A stretch of 64,000 nt of DNA from Neobacillus piezotolerans (GCF_003362805.1 NZ_QNQT01000001.1:372001-436000), one strand, 5' to 3'. Positions 16,851 to 24,902 are shown, numbered from the stretch's first letter. Numbers and translations are program-made. Notes: generated from the sequence alone by a model not told the origin.

Positions 16851-17255
16851 TCAATCATCGTCGCATTTATCGTCCTCACGTTCGTCCTCAGATTCAATTT
16901 TGATGATTTTCCCGGTGGTACCATCAATCTTAAGCTCGGTTTCTTTTTTTTCGTCTTTTAACTTGAACTCATACTTGACGCGGCCGTGTTCCATTTCAGC
17001 TTCGGCATCCGTAATTTCACCTGTGGCCGCGCCTTTTGCTATTTTTGCTGCTTTTTCAAAGGAAATTGCGCCGACTTTTTCAAAGGTTTTTTCAACTTCA
17101 GTTACTTCCTTTTTATTCAAGACCGGACCATGCTCTGTTTCTTTCTCAAGTTCCACTTCACGACCAGAATCATCCTTTCCGACCGCCCCAGCCGCGAATG
17201 TGCCCCCGGCAATCAATCCAAATACAACGCCTGCCGCCAAAAATTTGTTTTTCAT
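16851..17255 (-). CDS. Secreted PepSY-domain protein (YkoI-like)
   Basis: A 134-residue exported protein: a signal peptide (about residues 1-24, MKNKFLAAG to TFAAGAVG) and then a single PepSY domain (about residues 55-115), ending in an acidic tail. PepSY domains are thought to modulate peptidases or sense the cell surface. ATG 17255 was chosen because GGGAGTG lies upstream. It is the last gene of a four-gene minus-strand cluster with a histidine kinase and response regulator, the arrangement of B. subtilis ykoGHIJ. Confidence 0.85.
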   Translation of the reverse strand: MKNKFLAAGVVFGLIAGGTFAAGAVGKDDSGREVELEKETEHGPVLNKKEVTEVEKTFEKVGAISFEKAAKIAKGAATGEITDAEAEMEHGRVKYEFKLKDEKKETELKIDGTTGKIIKIESEDEREDDKCDDD

Positions 17256-17369
17256 ATTTTTCACTCCCATATCTTATTCTGTTTCCATAATATCCAGCGA
17301 ACATGAGAAGATAGGGATAAGAAGATTAGAAATTCATGAGAAAGCGTTTTTTGTAAAAAGATCCAAACG

Positions 17370-18083
17370 TTAGTCTGTCCCACTATCATCCCAGGCTACA
17401 GACAAGACTGCGCCAGAAATGGCGTGGATTTGGACAGTCGCTTCCCGGTCATCAGGCGTCTTGATTTCAACAAGATAGAATGATTGCTCGTTCTCTGTCT
17501 CGAGGTCCACATCATCCAGTTCGCCCTTTACTTCTTTCTGGGCGATCGCAATCGCCTCGTTTTCCGTCAGCCTTCTCGGTGGATTGGCGGGACTGGTTTT
17601 CTCCGAAAGCAATTCTCCGGTTTCCGCGTCGACAGTGACTATTGTAGCAGTTCCGTCCGGGTCCCTGACAACCCCGTTGTAAACCGGCTTTCCGCCTCTG
17701 GTTGTTTTTTCTAAAGAAACTAGCTCTCCCTCGGCTTTTGAAAGGATTAAACTTTTTATTTCATCCTCTGAAAGGGCAGGGGAAGGATTTTCTTCATTTA
17801 AAGTTTGCATCCACTGAATGGAAAGGATTTTACCAGTTTTTGAATCAACCTTAACCTCGTAGGAGTGGTTTTGGATATCCAGTTTAGCATAATATAATTG
17901 TTTATCGGCCTGTAAAAAAGATACGTTCCCGCCGTACCGGTTTTCAACCAGGCTTTTCGCTTCTTCCCTCGTTAGCGCTTCGGCAGATGAGCTTTCCGGC
18001 CTAAGTAAAACCCAGCCAAGCAAAACGGTTATTATGAAAAGCATACCGAATAAAGCAATATAACCCCACTTCCTGTTTAACAT
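17370..18083 (-). CDS. Membrane-anchored protein with three PepSY domains
   Basis: A 237-residue protein with an N-terminal transmembrane anchor (about residues 8-27) and an extracytoplasmic part of three successive PepSY units, each opening with LTREEA, LSEDEI or LTENEA and closing with a TGKILSI- or TGELLS-like turn. It lies about 90 bases after the histidine kinase gene, so it may take part in the signal sensed by that kinase. AAGGGTGGTGG precedes the chosen ATG. A longer frame opens 22 codons upstream without a better ribosome binding site. Confidence 0.85.
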   Translation of the reverse strand: MLNRKWGYIALFGMLFIITVLLGWVLLRPESSSAEALTREEAKSLVENRYGGNVSFLQADKQLYYAKLDIQNHSYEVKVDSKTGKILSIQWMQTLNEENPSPALSEDEIKSLILSKAEGELVSLEKTTRGGKPVYNGVVRDPDGTATIVTVDAETGELLSEKTSPANPPRRLTENEAIAIAQKEVKGELDDVDLETENEQSFYLVEIKTPDDREATVQIHAISGAVLSVAWDDSGTD

Positions 18084-18171
18084 GTCGTCCACCACCCTTG
18101 CCGCCGATTTATAAGTTCGATTTCTATCACCATTTTGCATCGCAAACATTAAATTTTCCTGAGAAAGTGCT

Positions 18172-19521
18172 TCATTTTTTTATAAATAAGCTCGCTTTCG
18201 TGCCTATGCCTGGTTTGCTCTCAAGCTCGAGCCGGATTCCAAGTGCATCTGCGATTTCTGAGGCGAGGGATAGGCCAAGACCAGAACCGCCCATTTTCCT
18301 GCTCCTCGCTTTATCCACACGATAGAAACGGTCAAAAACCTTTGGCAATTCGTCCTCATCGATCCCAATTCCCTTATCTGCAATCGTGATAAGCGCTGCA
18401 TCACCTTGGCAGCCAAAGGTGATTTTTATAGGTGCGTCACTGTATTTCCAGGCATTGTCGAGAAAAATAAACAGCAGCTGCTTCAATTTCTGTTCATCCG
18501 TCTTAACTAAGAGCGGCTCTCCGGAATGGTCAAGAATCACTTCACGGTTAAACGCGCTTTCAAACGCTTTTGCCGAAGCTATTACAAGCGGGTTTAAATC
18601 CATAGGTTCAATCCGGAGATTCCAATGTTCATTATGCTTTGCCAAAAGCAAAAGCTGTTCGGTCAGTTCCTTCATTCTGATAGCTTCCGAATGGATTGCT
18701 TCAACCGCTTCCACGAAAATTTTTTGATCCTGAAGGCCGCGACGTTTGAGAAGGCTGGAATAACTATCAATTATCGTAAGCGGAGTTTTCAGCTCGTGCG
18801 ATGCATTCGAAACGAACTGCTTCTGCTTGTTGAAATTCGTTTCGAGCAGTCCGATCATATGGTTGAACGTATCTCCCATTTGATAAAGCTCATCCTTGGA
18901 CTTGCTTTTGAGCGGAATCCGTTTAAACTGGCCGCTCCTGCGGATTTCCGACATGATCGAAGTCATGGATGATATAGGCCCGATAATGATTTTGCCGAGA
19001 AAAGCACTTGATGCCAGTACCGGAATCAAGGCGGTAAATGTCGCGAGCAGGAGTACAAGGCCGAGAGTTCGGACGATTCCCGCTGCAGGTTCAAGGCTGG
19101 CCGTTATCTGGAGATTAGCGACTCCTCCGCTGGGAAGAATAATCGGCATTGACTGGAACGAATAATCCCTGCCAAGGTATTGAATCCTTCCGCCCGTTTC
19201 ACTGGCGAAATAGCGGGGCGTCCTCCTTGCAAGCCTTTGCTCCATTTTGGATGTAGCTGCCGCCAATCCTTTCCCTTCCATGCTGACAAGCTGAATCATC
19301 CCATTCCCAGGAACATAGGTGCGTAGGAGGGCGTCCTCAGATACCTTTCCTAGAGACTGCGCCACGACGGCGGAAGCTTTTTTCATTTCCACTTCGGATG
19401 CTTCCAAATGGCTTGAATAAATCTGCTTACTGAACACGATGTAAATGAATAGGTTCATACTGATTAAAACGAGTGCGCACAGGGCGGCTGTGTACAGGTT
19501 TATTTTGGAACGGAGTTTCAT
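18172..19521 (-). CDS. Sensor histidine kinase (YkoH-like)
   Basis: A 449-residue membrane kinase: TM1 about residues 8-30, an extracytoplasmic sensor region of about 130 residues, TM2 about 160-185, HAMP, a HisKA phospho-acceptor site (SHELKTPL), and HATPase_c with N (DNAWKYS), G1 (DKGIGID) and G2 (GGSGLGL) boxes. It should phosphorylate the adjacent OmpR-type regulator. Its start overlaps the regulator stop by four bases, so translation is coupled. Downstream PepSY genes point to an envelope signal. Confidence 0.95.
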   Translation of the reverse strand: MKLRSKINLYTAALCALVLISMNLFIYIVFSKQIYSSHLEASEVEMKKASAVVAQSLGKVSEDALLRTYVPGNGMIQLVSMEGKGLAAATSKMEQRLARRTPRYFASETGGRIQYLGRDYSFQSMPIILPSGGVANLQITASLEPAAGIVRTLGLVLLLATFTALIPVLASSAFLGKIIIGPISSMTSIMSEIRRSGQFKRIPLKSKSKDELYQMGDTFNHMIGLLETNFNKQKQFVSNASHELKTPLTIIDSYSSLLKRRGLQDQKIFVEAVEAIHSEAIRMKELTEQLLLLAKHNEHWNLRIEPMDLNPLVIASAKAFESAFNREVILDHSGEPLLVKTDEQKLKQLLFIFLDNAWKYSDAPIKITFGCQGDAALITIADKGIGIDEDELPKVFDRFYRVDKARSRKMGGSGLGLSLASEIADALGIRLELESKPGIGTKASLFIKK

Positions 19522-20213
19522 TTGCCCTCCCTCAGAGCGTAACCGACGCCACGAACAGTTTGGATGAGAGGAGGGAAGCAGGGCAGGTCGATTTTTTTCC
19601 TAAGATAGCGGATATAAACATCAACGACATTCGTATCGCCCGTAAAGTCATACCCCCAAACCTTTTCAAGAATCTGGTCCCTCGTCAGCACCTGCCTCCG
19701 GTTGGCCATCAAATAGACAAGCAAGTCAAATTCCCTTGGGGTCAAAACAATTGAAGTCCCGCCCCGATTTATTTCCCTTGTTTTTTGATTCAATCTTAGC
19801 CCAGCGAAAGAAAGGATGCTTCCGTCTTCCAAAGGCTCCTGTATTGTTTTATAGCGTAAAGCCGCACGAATCCTTGCCAGCAGCTCGTCAATCTGGAATG
19901 GTTTTGTAATATAATCATTTGCCCCAAGATCCAGGCCGTTGATTTTATCTTCGACCGTTCCCTTCGCTGTCAGCAAAATCACCTTTGTATAAGGGTCGTT
20001 CGCCCGTATCCGCCGAAGCAGGTCGATTCCGCTCATGCCCGGCAGCATTACATCGAGTAAAATCAAATCCCATTTACCGGTCCGGTAAGCTTCAATACCT
20101 TCAATGCCATCAGCGGCCTTCGTTACGGAATACCCCTCAAACTCCAGCTCAAGCTCCAGCACCCTCGAAATTTTCTCTTCATCCTCAACAATCAAAATCG
20201 ATTCCTTATTCAT
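19518..20213 (-). CDS. OmpR/PhoB-family response regulator (YkoG-like)
   Basis: A 231-residue regulator. The receiver domain (about 1-118) shows the acidic pair (VEDEEK), the phospho-acceptor Asp in LILLDVMLPG and Lys in LLTAKG. The C-terminal winged helix (about 130-228) has the typical LTPREFDLL and VDVYIRYLRKKID. The start ATG 20213 follows GGGGGCGG. The frame is open for 52 codons upstream, but that part runs through a palindromic repeat and is not conserved. First gene of the two-component operon. Confidence 0.95.
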   Translation of the reverse strand: MNKESILIVEDEEKISRVLELELEFEGYSVTKAADGIEGIEAYRTGKWDLILLDVMLPGMSGIDLLRRIRANDPYTKVILLTAKGTVEDKINGLDLGANDYITKPFQIDELLARIRAALRYKTIQEPLEDGSILSFAGLRLNQKTREINRGGTSIVLTPREFDLLVYLMANRRQVLTRDQILEKVWGYDFTGDTNVVDVYIRYLRKKIDLPCFPPLIQTVRGVGYALREGK

Positions 20214-20280
20214 CCAACCGCCCCCTGAAAAAACTTCCCTTATACTTAAAATAAATGAAAATTCATAATATTTCCACCCC

Positions 20281-20360
20281 AGTGAAACAGGTAGGAGAAA
20301 GGACGGGTCTTGTGCTTCACTTTCTTCAATAATGAAGCGGGGGAGGTATTCCATGCTCCA
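20281..20360. repeat. Two adjacent REP-like half-palindromes
   Basis: AGTGAAAC ... GTGCTTCACT (20281-20322) is followed by ATGAAGCGGGGGAGG ... CATGCTCCA (20332-20360). They belong to the same family as the copies near 1842, 10917 and 11918 and lie between the response-regulator gene and the NDH-2 terminator. Confidence 0.5.
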
Positions 20361-20370
20361 TCCAAACAAA

Positions 20371-20398
20371 ACAAAAACCGCCCGCTAGAAGCGGACGG
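20371..20398 (-). terminator. Terminator of NDH-2 gene
   Basis: On the minus strand CCGTCCGC / GCGGGCGG (one G-T pair) with loop TTCTA is followed by TTTTTGTTTTG. It sits directly after the oxidoreductase stop. Confidence 0.7.
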
Positions 20399-20415
20399 AA
20401 AACCATTTTCAACTC

Positions 20416-21606
20416 TCATTTCTTGATTTCCTTTAGCAGCAGACGGGGGCCGCCGAGCATGAAGAAATACCGTTTTTCAATGACCCATTTCATGAAGGAG
20501 GCAAAGCGCCCGTGGATTGCTTTCCCGTACACGACCCCGGTCGCGTTTTTATGGCCCATGCTCATCACAGTGCCGCGGTGGATATACTTGAACGGCTTAA
20601 TTGCTACCCCATAAATTTTCGCCGCCAGGTTTCTGCCGCAGTATTGACCCTGCTGCAAGGCGATCTGGGCTGTGGGAGGATAAGGATTTCCCTCAGGGGA
20701 GAAGCTGACGGAAGCGTCGCCAAGTACATAAACGTCCCGATAGCCGGGAACCTCGCAGTATTCATTCACAATGACCCGCCCGTCCCTGAACGTCTTGAAA
20801 CCGAGTCCTTCAAGGAGCGGGTTGCCCTTGACACCTCCTGCCCAGATAAATGTATTCGTCTCGATTGTGGAACCATCCGTAAAGCGGACTTCCGTCTCAG
20901 TACAGGAAGCGATTGTAGTACCTGTCCTAAATTCTGCGGGAATCTTTTCGAAAGCCTTTTTCGCATCCTTCACCATGGAAGATTCGTAGCCTTTCAGCAA
21001 TTCATCATGGGCCTCAACGCAGATGACCTTGACGAGGTCCAGTCCGATGCCGTATTCATCACATAGTTCAGGCAATTTTTCAGTAAGTTCATAAATGAAT
21101 TCCATACCTGAAAATCCGGCGCCCCCAATCACAAAACAAAGCCGCTTTTCATCGTGGTCTTCAAGGTATTTTTCGATCTGTTCCTCGATGTGCCAGCGTA
21201 GTCGGTTCGTTCCTTCCCAGTCGAACAGGAAGAAGGCGTGCTCATTCACTCCGGGAAGCCCATATGTTTGCGGTACGCCGCCAATCGTAAGGACGAGGTA
21301 ATCATAATTCAGTTCATTGTTTTTGAGCGTGACGGTTTTTGTTGCAATGTCGATGCCAATCACTTCATCTTTAATAAAGTTTACCCGCTCCGAATCAATC
21401 AGTTCTTTAATAGGAAAAACAATCGATTCAGCCTGGATGGTTCCAGCACCCGACTCATGCACTTTGGTTGTAAGGTAGTGGTAGTCGTTTTTGTTGACGA
21501 GGGTAATCTCCGCGCGCTTGCCATGGACTTTCTTCTGGAGAGTAACGGCGGTCAGCAAACCCGCATACCCTCCACCTAGAATAACAATCTTTTCCTTTTT
21601 TACCAT
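20416..21606 (-). CDS. Type II NADH dehydrogenase (NDH-2, YumB/Ndh-like)
   Basis: A 396-residue FAD protein that passes electrons from NADH to quinone without pumping protons. The N-terminal FAD site is GGGYAGL, the second nucleotide site is IGGAGFSGME, and the late block VLGDAS ... PPTAQIALQQG contacts FAD and quinone. The C-terminus probably binds the membrane peripherally. ATG 21606 follows AAAGGGAG at a good distance; a GTG three codons upstream overlaps that site. The promoter carries Rex-like operators, which suits control by the NADH/NAD ratio. Monocistronic, with its own terminator. Confidence 0.92.
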   Translation of the reverse strand: MVKKEKIVILGGGYAGLLTAVTLQKKVHGKRAEITLVNKNDYHYLTTKVHESGAGTIQAESIVFPIKELIDSERVNFIKDEVIGIDIATKTVTLKNNELNYDYLVLTIGGVPQTYGLPGVNEHAFFLFDWEGTNRLRWHIEEQIEKYLEDHDEKRLCFVIGGAGFSGMEFIYELTEKLPELCDEYGIGLDLVKVICVEAHDELLKGYESSMVKDAKKAFEKIPAEFRTGTTIASCTETEVRFTDGSTIETNTFIWAGGVKGNPLLEGLGFKTFRDGRVIVNEYCEVPGYRDVYVLGDASVSFSPEGNPYPPTAQIALQQGQYCGRNLAAKIYGVAIKPFKYIHRGTVMSMGHKNATGVVYGKAIHGRFASFMKWVIEKRYFFMLGGPRLLLKEIKK

Positions 21607-21628
21607 CCGTATCACTCCCTTTGACTAT

Positions 21629-21657
21629 AGTATACTATTTTGCTCAAAACTTCACAA
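21629..21657 (-). promoter_or_regulatory. Sigma-A type promoter of NDH-2 gene
   Basis: On the minus strand TTGTGA (52-57 of the 21600s) and TATACT (29-34) are separated by exactly 17 bases. The -10 lies inside the palindrome ATAGTATACTAT (21627-21638), and the -35 lies inside the Rex-like inverted repeat. Confidence 0.65.
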
Positions 21658-21681
21658 TCTATTTGTGAAATATTGAGCAAA
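21639..21681. promoter_or_regulatory. Inverted repeat with two Rex-like operators
   Basis: Two 19-base arms (16 of 19 matching) flank a five-base centre. Each arm can be read as an 18-bp Rex-type site with one good half (TTGTGAA or TTCACAA) and one degenerate half (TGAGCAA or TTGCTCA). One site overlaps the -35. Rex is the known NADH-sensing repressor of ndh in B. subtilis; binding here is inferred. Confidence 0.55.
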
Positions 21682-21703
21682 TTTTCTTTTTTCAAAAAAA
21701 GCA

Positions 21704-21727
21704 TAAAAAAGCCGGCTGCAACCGGCT
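21704..21727 (-). terminator. Terminator of sigma/anti-sigma operon
   Basis: On the minus strand AGCCGG / CCGGCT with loop TTGCAG is followed by TTTTT, just past the stop of the 202-residue gene. Confidence 0.7.
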
Positions 21728-21736
21728 CGGAAAGAG

Positions 21737-22345
21737 TTATTCATTTATCCGGAACGTCCTGGCGATTTTTTCAGCATCCGAATGATCAATTTTGTTATAG
21801 TAGAAATAAACATGGTACCGGAGCTTTGATTTTTCCGAGAGGAAGAAGTAGTGGCGGATTTGCATAGCCTCGTCAGTTTTCTGATGGTCGAGTGTAAACC
21901 TCACGGGATACTGAAAGCCGGGGCGGGCAGTGTCTTCAAAACGATTCTGTTTGGCTATATTCTTGTGCATTTCTTTTTCCGTCATGACTTCAATACCGCC
22001 GGCCTTTCTTCCATTCACATAAAACTCCACTATATCGTCGGAAATCCTCTCAATCGTAAATTTATCCATCGGGTCAATCGAAAACTTTTCTCCAGGGGCC
22101 GAGCCTAAGCCGAAGAACAGGCCGTTGCCGGTAATGCTGCTGACCACGAAGGCGGAAAGCCCGATAAAGAGGAAGGCCAGAACCGCGAAGCTTAGGGCCG
22201 CCGGGAAAAAAATTATCCGTTTTCGAAGCGGGGAATCAGCCCGGTTCAGAGAGGCGCCAATCCGTACCTTCGCCGCATGGTTAAGGCTAAGGCGGGGGAA
22301 GGAGTTAAGTTCCTTTTGAATTTCTTCATTCGTTAATGGCCGCAT
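21737..22345 (-). CDS. Single-pass membrane protein, probable anti-sigma factor
   Basis: A 202-residue protein with a short cytoplasmic N-terminus (about 45 residues), one membrane segment (about 48-72) and an outer domain of about 130 residues with no recognised family. It starts 20 bases inside the ECF sigma gene, with AAGGAGGTG ideally placed before ATG 22345. An ECF sigma gene followed by an overlapping gene for a one-pass membrane protein is the usual sigma/anti-sigma order, which is the main argument for its role. No zinc-binding HxxxCxxC motif is seen. Confidence 0.75.
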   Translation of the reverse strand: MRPLTNEEIQKELNSFPRLSLNHAAKVRIGASLNRADSPLRKRIIFFPAALSFAVLAFLFIGLSAFVVSSITGNGLFFGLGSAPGEKFSIDPMDKFTIERISDDIVEFYVNGRKAGGIEVMTEKEMHKNIAKQNRFEDTARPGFQYPVRFTLDHQKTDEAMQIRHYFFLSEKSKLRYHVYFYYNKIDHSDAEKIARTFRINE

Positions 22346-22856
22346 TTTGGGCACCTCCTTTTTCATTCCTCGACTGTTTCCTCAAACCTTCGATAGCCCG
22401 GTGGAAGGAGAGGTTAACCCTTGCTTTTTCCCAGCCAAGGATTGCCGCTGTTTCTTCCGGCGTGAGCTGCATGATGCCGCGAAGGATGAGGACATCACGG
22501 TAAGCGGGCTTCATTTGCTTAATCAACCCATAGAGCTCTCGCTTCGTTTCGTCCTCGAGGACATGTTCCAAAGGGTTTTTATCCGGGGCGGCAGCCTTGT
22601 TCAAGAGGCTGATGGGGAGGAACCGTTTTAGCCTGTTTTTCCGCAAATGGTCTATTGCCACATTCCTCGCGATTGTTATCAGCCATGTTTTCGGATTCGA
22701 GCGCCCTTCAAACCTGTTCATATTTTGATAGGCTTTTATAAAGGCTTCCTGGACAAAATCCTCCACGTCCTTTGTCCCAAAATAATAAACGAGGTAGTTA
22801 TACACGTCATCGTGGTAATCATTGAACCATTGCTGGATGAGTTTTTCATTTTCCAT
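22326..22856 (-). CDS. ECF-type RNA polymerase sigma factor
   Basis: A 176-residue sigma factor. Region 2 (about 10-80) includes VEDFVQEAFIKAY and TWLITIARNVAIDHLRKNR, which contact the -10 element. Region 4 (about 115-165) has the helix-turn-helix LTPEETAAILGWEKARVNLSFHRA. It probably redirects RNA polymerase to envelope-stress or related genes. AAAGGAGG precedes the ATG. The overlapping downstream gene encodes the likely anti-sigma factor. The subgroup (SigV, SigX, SigW, YlaC) cannot be fixed from the sequence alone. Confidence 0.93.
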   Translation of the reverse strand: MENEKLIQQWFNDYHDDVYNYLVYYFGTKDVEDFVQEAFIKAYQNMNRFEGRSNPKTWLITIARNVAIDHLRKNRLKRFLPISLLNKAAAPDKNPLEHVLEDETKRELYGLIKQMKPAYRDVLILRGIMQLTPEETAAILGWEKARVNLSFHRAIEGLRKQSRNEKGGAQNAAINE

Positions 22857-23084
22857 GTCCGGCCTCCTTTACTTTGATTTACCAATTAGACGGAGAAGGG
22901 AGGGAGTAATTTCAGCTTTTTAAAAATAAGTGCAATTTCCGCACAAAGAGCCCGGACCTGATTCTGCAGCCGGGCTTCCTTGTTGCTGATTTGAGAATAA
23001 AGTGTACCGTTTTCCCTTTAAGTTTTTTTCTAAAGAGTTGTTTGTAGATCAGAAACAATATCTGAAGATTAATAATACAGCGAT

Positions 23085-23489
23085 TTATGCTTTATCTATG
23101 CCTTCAACTGTTTTCCTCGGGAAAAATTGTCTAAAAGGAAGTAGTAATCCGAGGAGAGATATGACAATGAAAATAACTTGATGGATATGATCATTCCCTG
23201 GTGGCAGGCCACCCACCAAGTGCACTATCCAGAAGATAGGGTAATACCAGAGGGTAAGCCACGCCCAACTTTCTTTTTTTCGGAACGAAGTGATAGTGAT
23301 TGCGCAACCGAAAAAACCCATTCCTATTGTTGCAACGCCAATCGCTCGCACCAATCCCAAATCATAAGGACCAGCAATCCGGGGAAATAAGCTAACTAAT
23401 ATACCAAAAATCAGTATCCCAGCTCCGGTAATAAGAAGGAACAACCAGCTGATTCTGAGAAACAAAGGCTGCCTTTTAAGTTTTGACAT
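23085..23489 (-). CDS. Small membrane protein with four segments, unknown
   Basis: A 134-residue protein with four hydrophobic segments, about residues 12-33, 45-65, 73-92 and 103-122. I do not recognise the family. The pattern of short loops and a basic C-terminus (FRQFFPRKT) is common in small DUF membrane proteins of Bacillus. AAGGGTGGCGG precedes the chosen ATG 23489; eight more codons are open upstream. It is transcribed alone on the minus strand, about 230 bases upstream of the sigma gene. Confidence 0.7.
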   Translation of the reverse strand: MSKLKRQPLFLRISWLFLLITGAGILIFGILVSLFPRIAGPYDLGLVRAIGVATIGMGFFGCAITITSFRKKESWAWLTLWYYPIFWIVHLVGGLPPGNDHIHQVIFIVISLLGLLLPFRQFFPRKTVEGIDKA

Positions 23490-23579
23490 ATCCGCCACCC
23501 TTTTCCCGTTCAATAAGAATTACTATTACTATTCGTGTCGGAGGGGGTATATTCCTTTTTCGATTTTTTTAAGATCAAC

Positions 23580-23731
23580 TTAAACACTTTTTATAATACC
23601 AAGGTATTCCTTCCACAACCCGACATCTTCCTTGTACCGTTTAGCCATCACAAAAGGCCATTTAAAAAGAAATCAAGAGTTTGCGGCGTCCGTTCGAGCA
23701 CTTCAATCGCTTCATTCATTGAAAAATTCAT
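23580..23731 (-). pseudogene. DinB-family gene relic with internal deletion
   Basis: The minus strand reads an N-terminus MNFSMNEAIEVLERTPQ ... NGLL and then, in another frame, the tail MAKRYKEDVGLWKEYLGIIKS followed by TAA. These are the typical beginning and end of DinB/YfiT-like proteins (about 150-165 residues), joined at about 23646-23650 with all the metal-binding His residues between them missing. Only 152 bases remain. I infer a single out-of-frame deletion of roughly 300 bases. The surrounding 23490-23878 region contains no other gene. Confidence 0.7.
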
Positions 23732-23878
23732 TCGCGTCCCACTTTACGTATTTTTAGGTTTTTTTACAAACTTGCAATGATTAAGACTTAGCATTTTAGA
23801 GGAACTTTACACTATAAAAAGGTATTCACTATTGAAAAGGAGAATACATAGCGGATAAAACAAAAAGGTGGAATTCGA

Positions 23879-24262
23879 ATGGAAACAACAGCATCGCCAA
23901 TCGCATGCAAAATAAACAATGTATTCATCCATGTCAGCGATTTGAAAAAATCCGCGGCCTGGTACAGCAACCTTTTGGGCCTGCCAATCAACCTTGAGGA
24001 AGTTCAATCCCCGGTATACAACATCCCGGTAACTGGCCAAACAGGCTTAACCCTTGATGACCATACGTTTGACCCAGGGTTTACATTGAGGCCATCCAAA
24101 CATGTATTATTCAATTTATTTGTAAAAGATATCGATGAAGCGTATGCGTTTATTAAAGAGAATGATATTCTGGTTGTCAGGGAGATTGAACGGATTGGAG
24201 AGTTTGCGTATTTTAATTTTGAAGATCCCGATGGCAATGTGTTGATGATTTGCAATTGTTAG
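23879..24262 (+). CDS. VOC-family (glyoxalase/bleomycin resistance-like) protein
   Basis: A 127-residue protein with the two beta-alpha-beta-beta-beta halves of the vicinal oxygen chelate fold: KINNVFIHVSDLKKSAAWYSNLLG at the N-terminus, and FNFEDPDGNVLMIC at the end carrying the usual metal-side acidic residue region. Members bind metals or small toxic molecules; the substrate is not evident. AAAAAGGTGG precedes the ATG. Monocistronic with a terminator at 24271. Confidence 0.88.
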   Translation: METTASPIACKINNVFIHVSDLKKSAAWYSNLLGLPINLEEVQSPVYNIPVTGQTGLTLDDHTFDPGFTLRPSKHVLFNLFVKDIDEAYAFIKENDILVVREIERIGEFAYFNFEDPDGNVLMICNC

Positions 24263-24270
24263 ATTAAAAA

Positions 24271-24305
24271 CGGCCAAGCGCATGCCTGGCCGTTCTCTTT
24301 TTAAA
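24271..24305. terminator. Bidirectional terminator
   Basis: AACGGCCA / TGGCCGTT with loop AGCGCATGCC, followed by TCTCTTTTT on the plus strand and TTTTTAATC on the minus strand. It lies between convergent genes. Confidence 0.75.
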
Positions 24306-24329
24306 AATGGGTAATGCGGGAAAGCATTC

Positions 24330-24902
24330 TTATTCCTTAGGCTTTAAAACATCGTGGTCCACGTAACGTTCGCCATTAAGCTCGCTGATGACGTTGATGG
24401 CAACCTTCGCTCCGTCCCCGGCGGTGATGATCGTATGGACGCTGACGCCCGCGCATGTGCCGGCAGCCCAGGCGCCCGCAACATTCGTCCGTCCGTCTGC
24501 ATTTGCATCAAGGACGGTTTTGATCCTTGGTTCTGTACCCGGTTTCGTATTTACGCCAAGCTTTTCAGCAAGGTCCACTGAAATGCCTGTCGCAAAAATT
24601 ACGTGCTTTGCCTCAAGAGTGCCTTTGTTTTCAGTTTCAATTTTGAAACCGCCTTCAGTTTTTTCAACGTTAGTGGCAGCATCTTCAAGTACTTCCGCTC
24701 CAAATTTCTTCGCTTGGGATTTTCCTGTTTCAATCAGGTCTGGACCGGAAATTTCAGTTACGCCATAATGATTTTCAACCCAGGCACGCTTCGTCATCCC
24801 TTTGTCACTGTCAATCACGACGGTCTTTTTTCCTGCCTTTGCTGCGAAAAGCGCCGCGCTAGCACCCGCGGGTCCTGCTCCGATAATTGCGATATCAAAC
24901 AT
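24330..24902 (-). CDS. Short FAD-dependent oxidoreductase (thioredoxin-reductase-like)
   Basis: A 190-residue flavoprotein. The N-terminus has the FAD motif GAGPAGASAA, a middle ATG-type motif (HVIFATGIS) and a C-terminal FAD block with GTCAGVS ... ITAGDGAKVA. Compared with thioredoxin reductase (about 310 residues), the whole NADPH-binding domain with the CxxC pair is absent. It may need another protein or bind only FAD. The frame is intact with a ribosome binding site (TTAAGGAGGCT), so it is not obviously a broken gene. Confidence 0.85.
   Translation of the reverse strand: MFDIAIIGAGPAGASAALFAAKAGKKTVVIDSDKGMTKRAWVENHYGVTEISGPDLIETGKSQAKKFGAEVLEDAATNVEKTEGGFKIETENKGTLEAKHVIFATGISVDLAEKLGVNTKPGTEPRIKTVLDANADGRTNVAGAWAAGTCAGVSVHTIITAGDGAKVAINVISELNGERYVDHDVLKPKE

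Noticed and set aside
20214-20369. N-terminal extension of the response regulator
   Set aside because: It runs through repeat DNA; the conserved receiver starts at MNKESILIVEDE with its own ribosome binding site.
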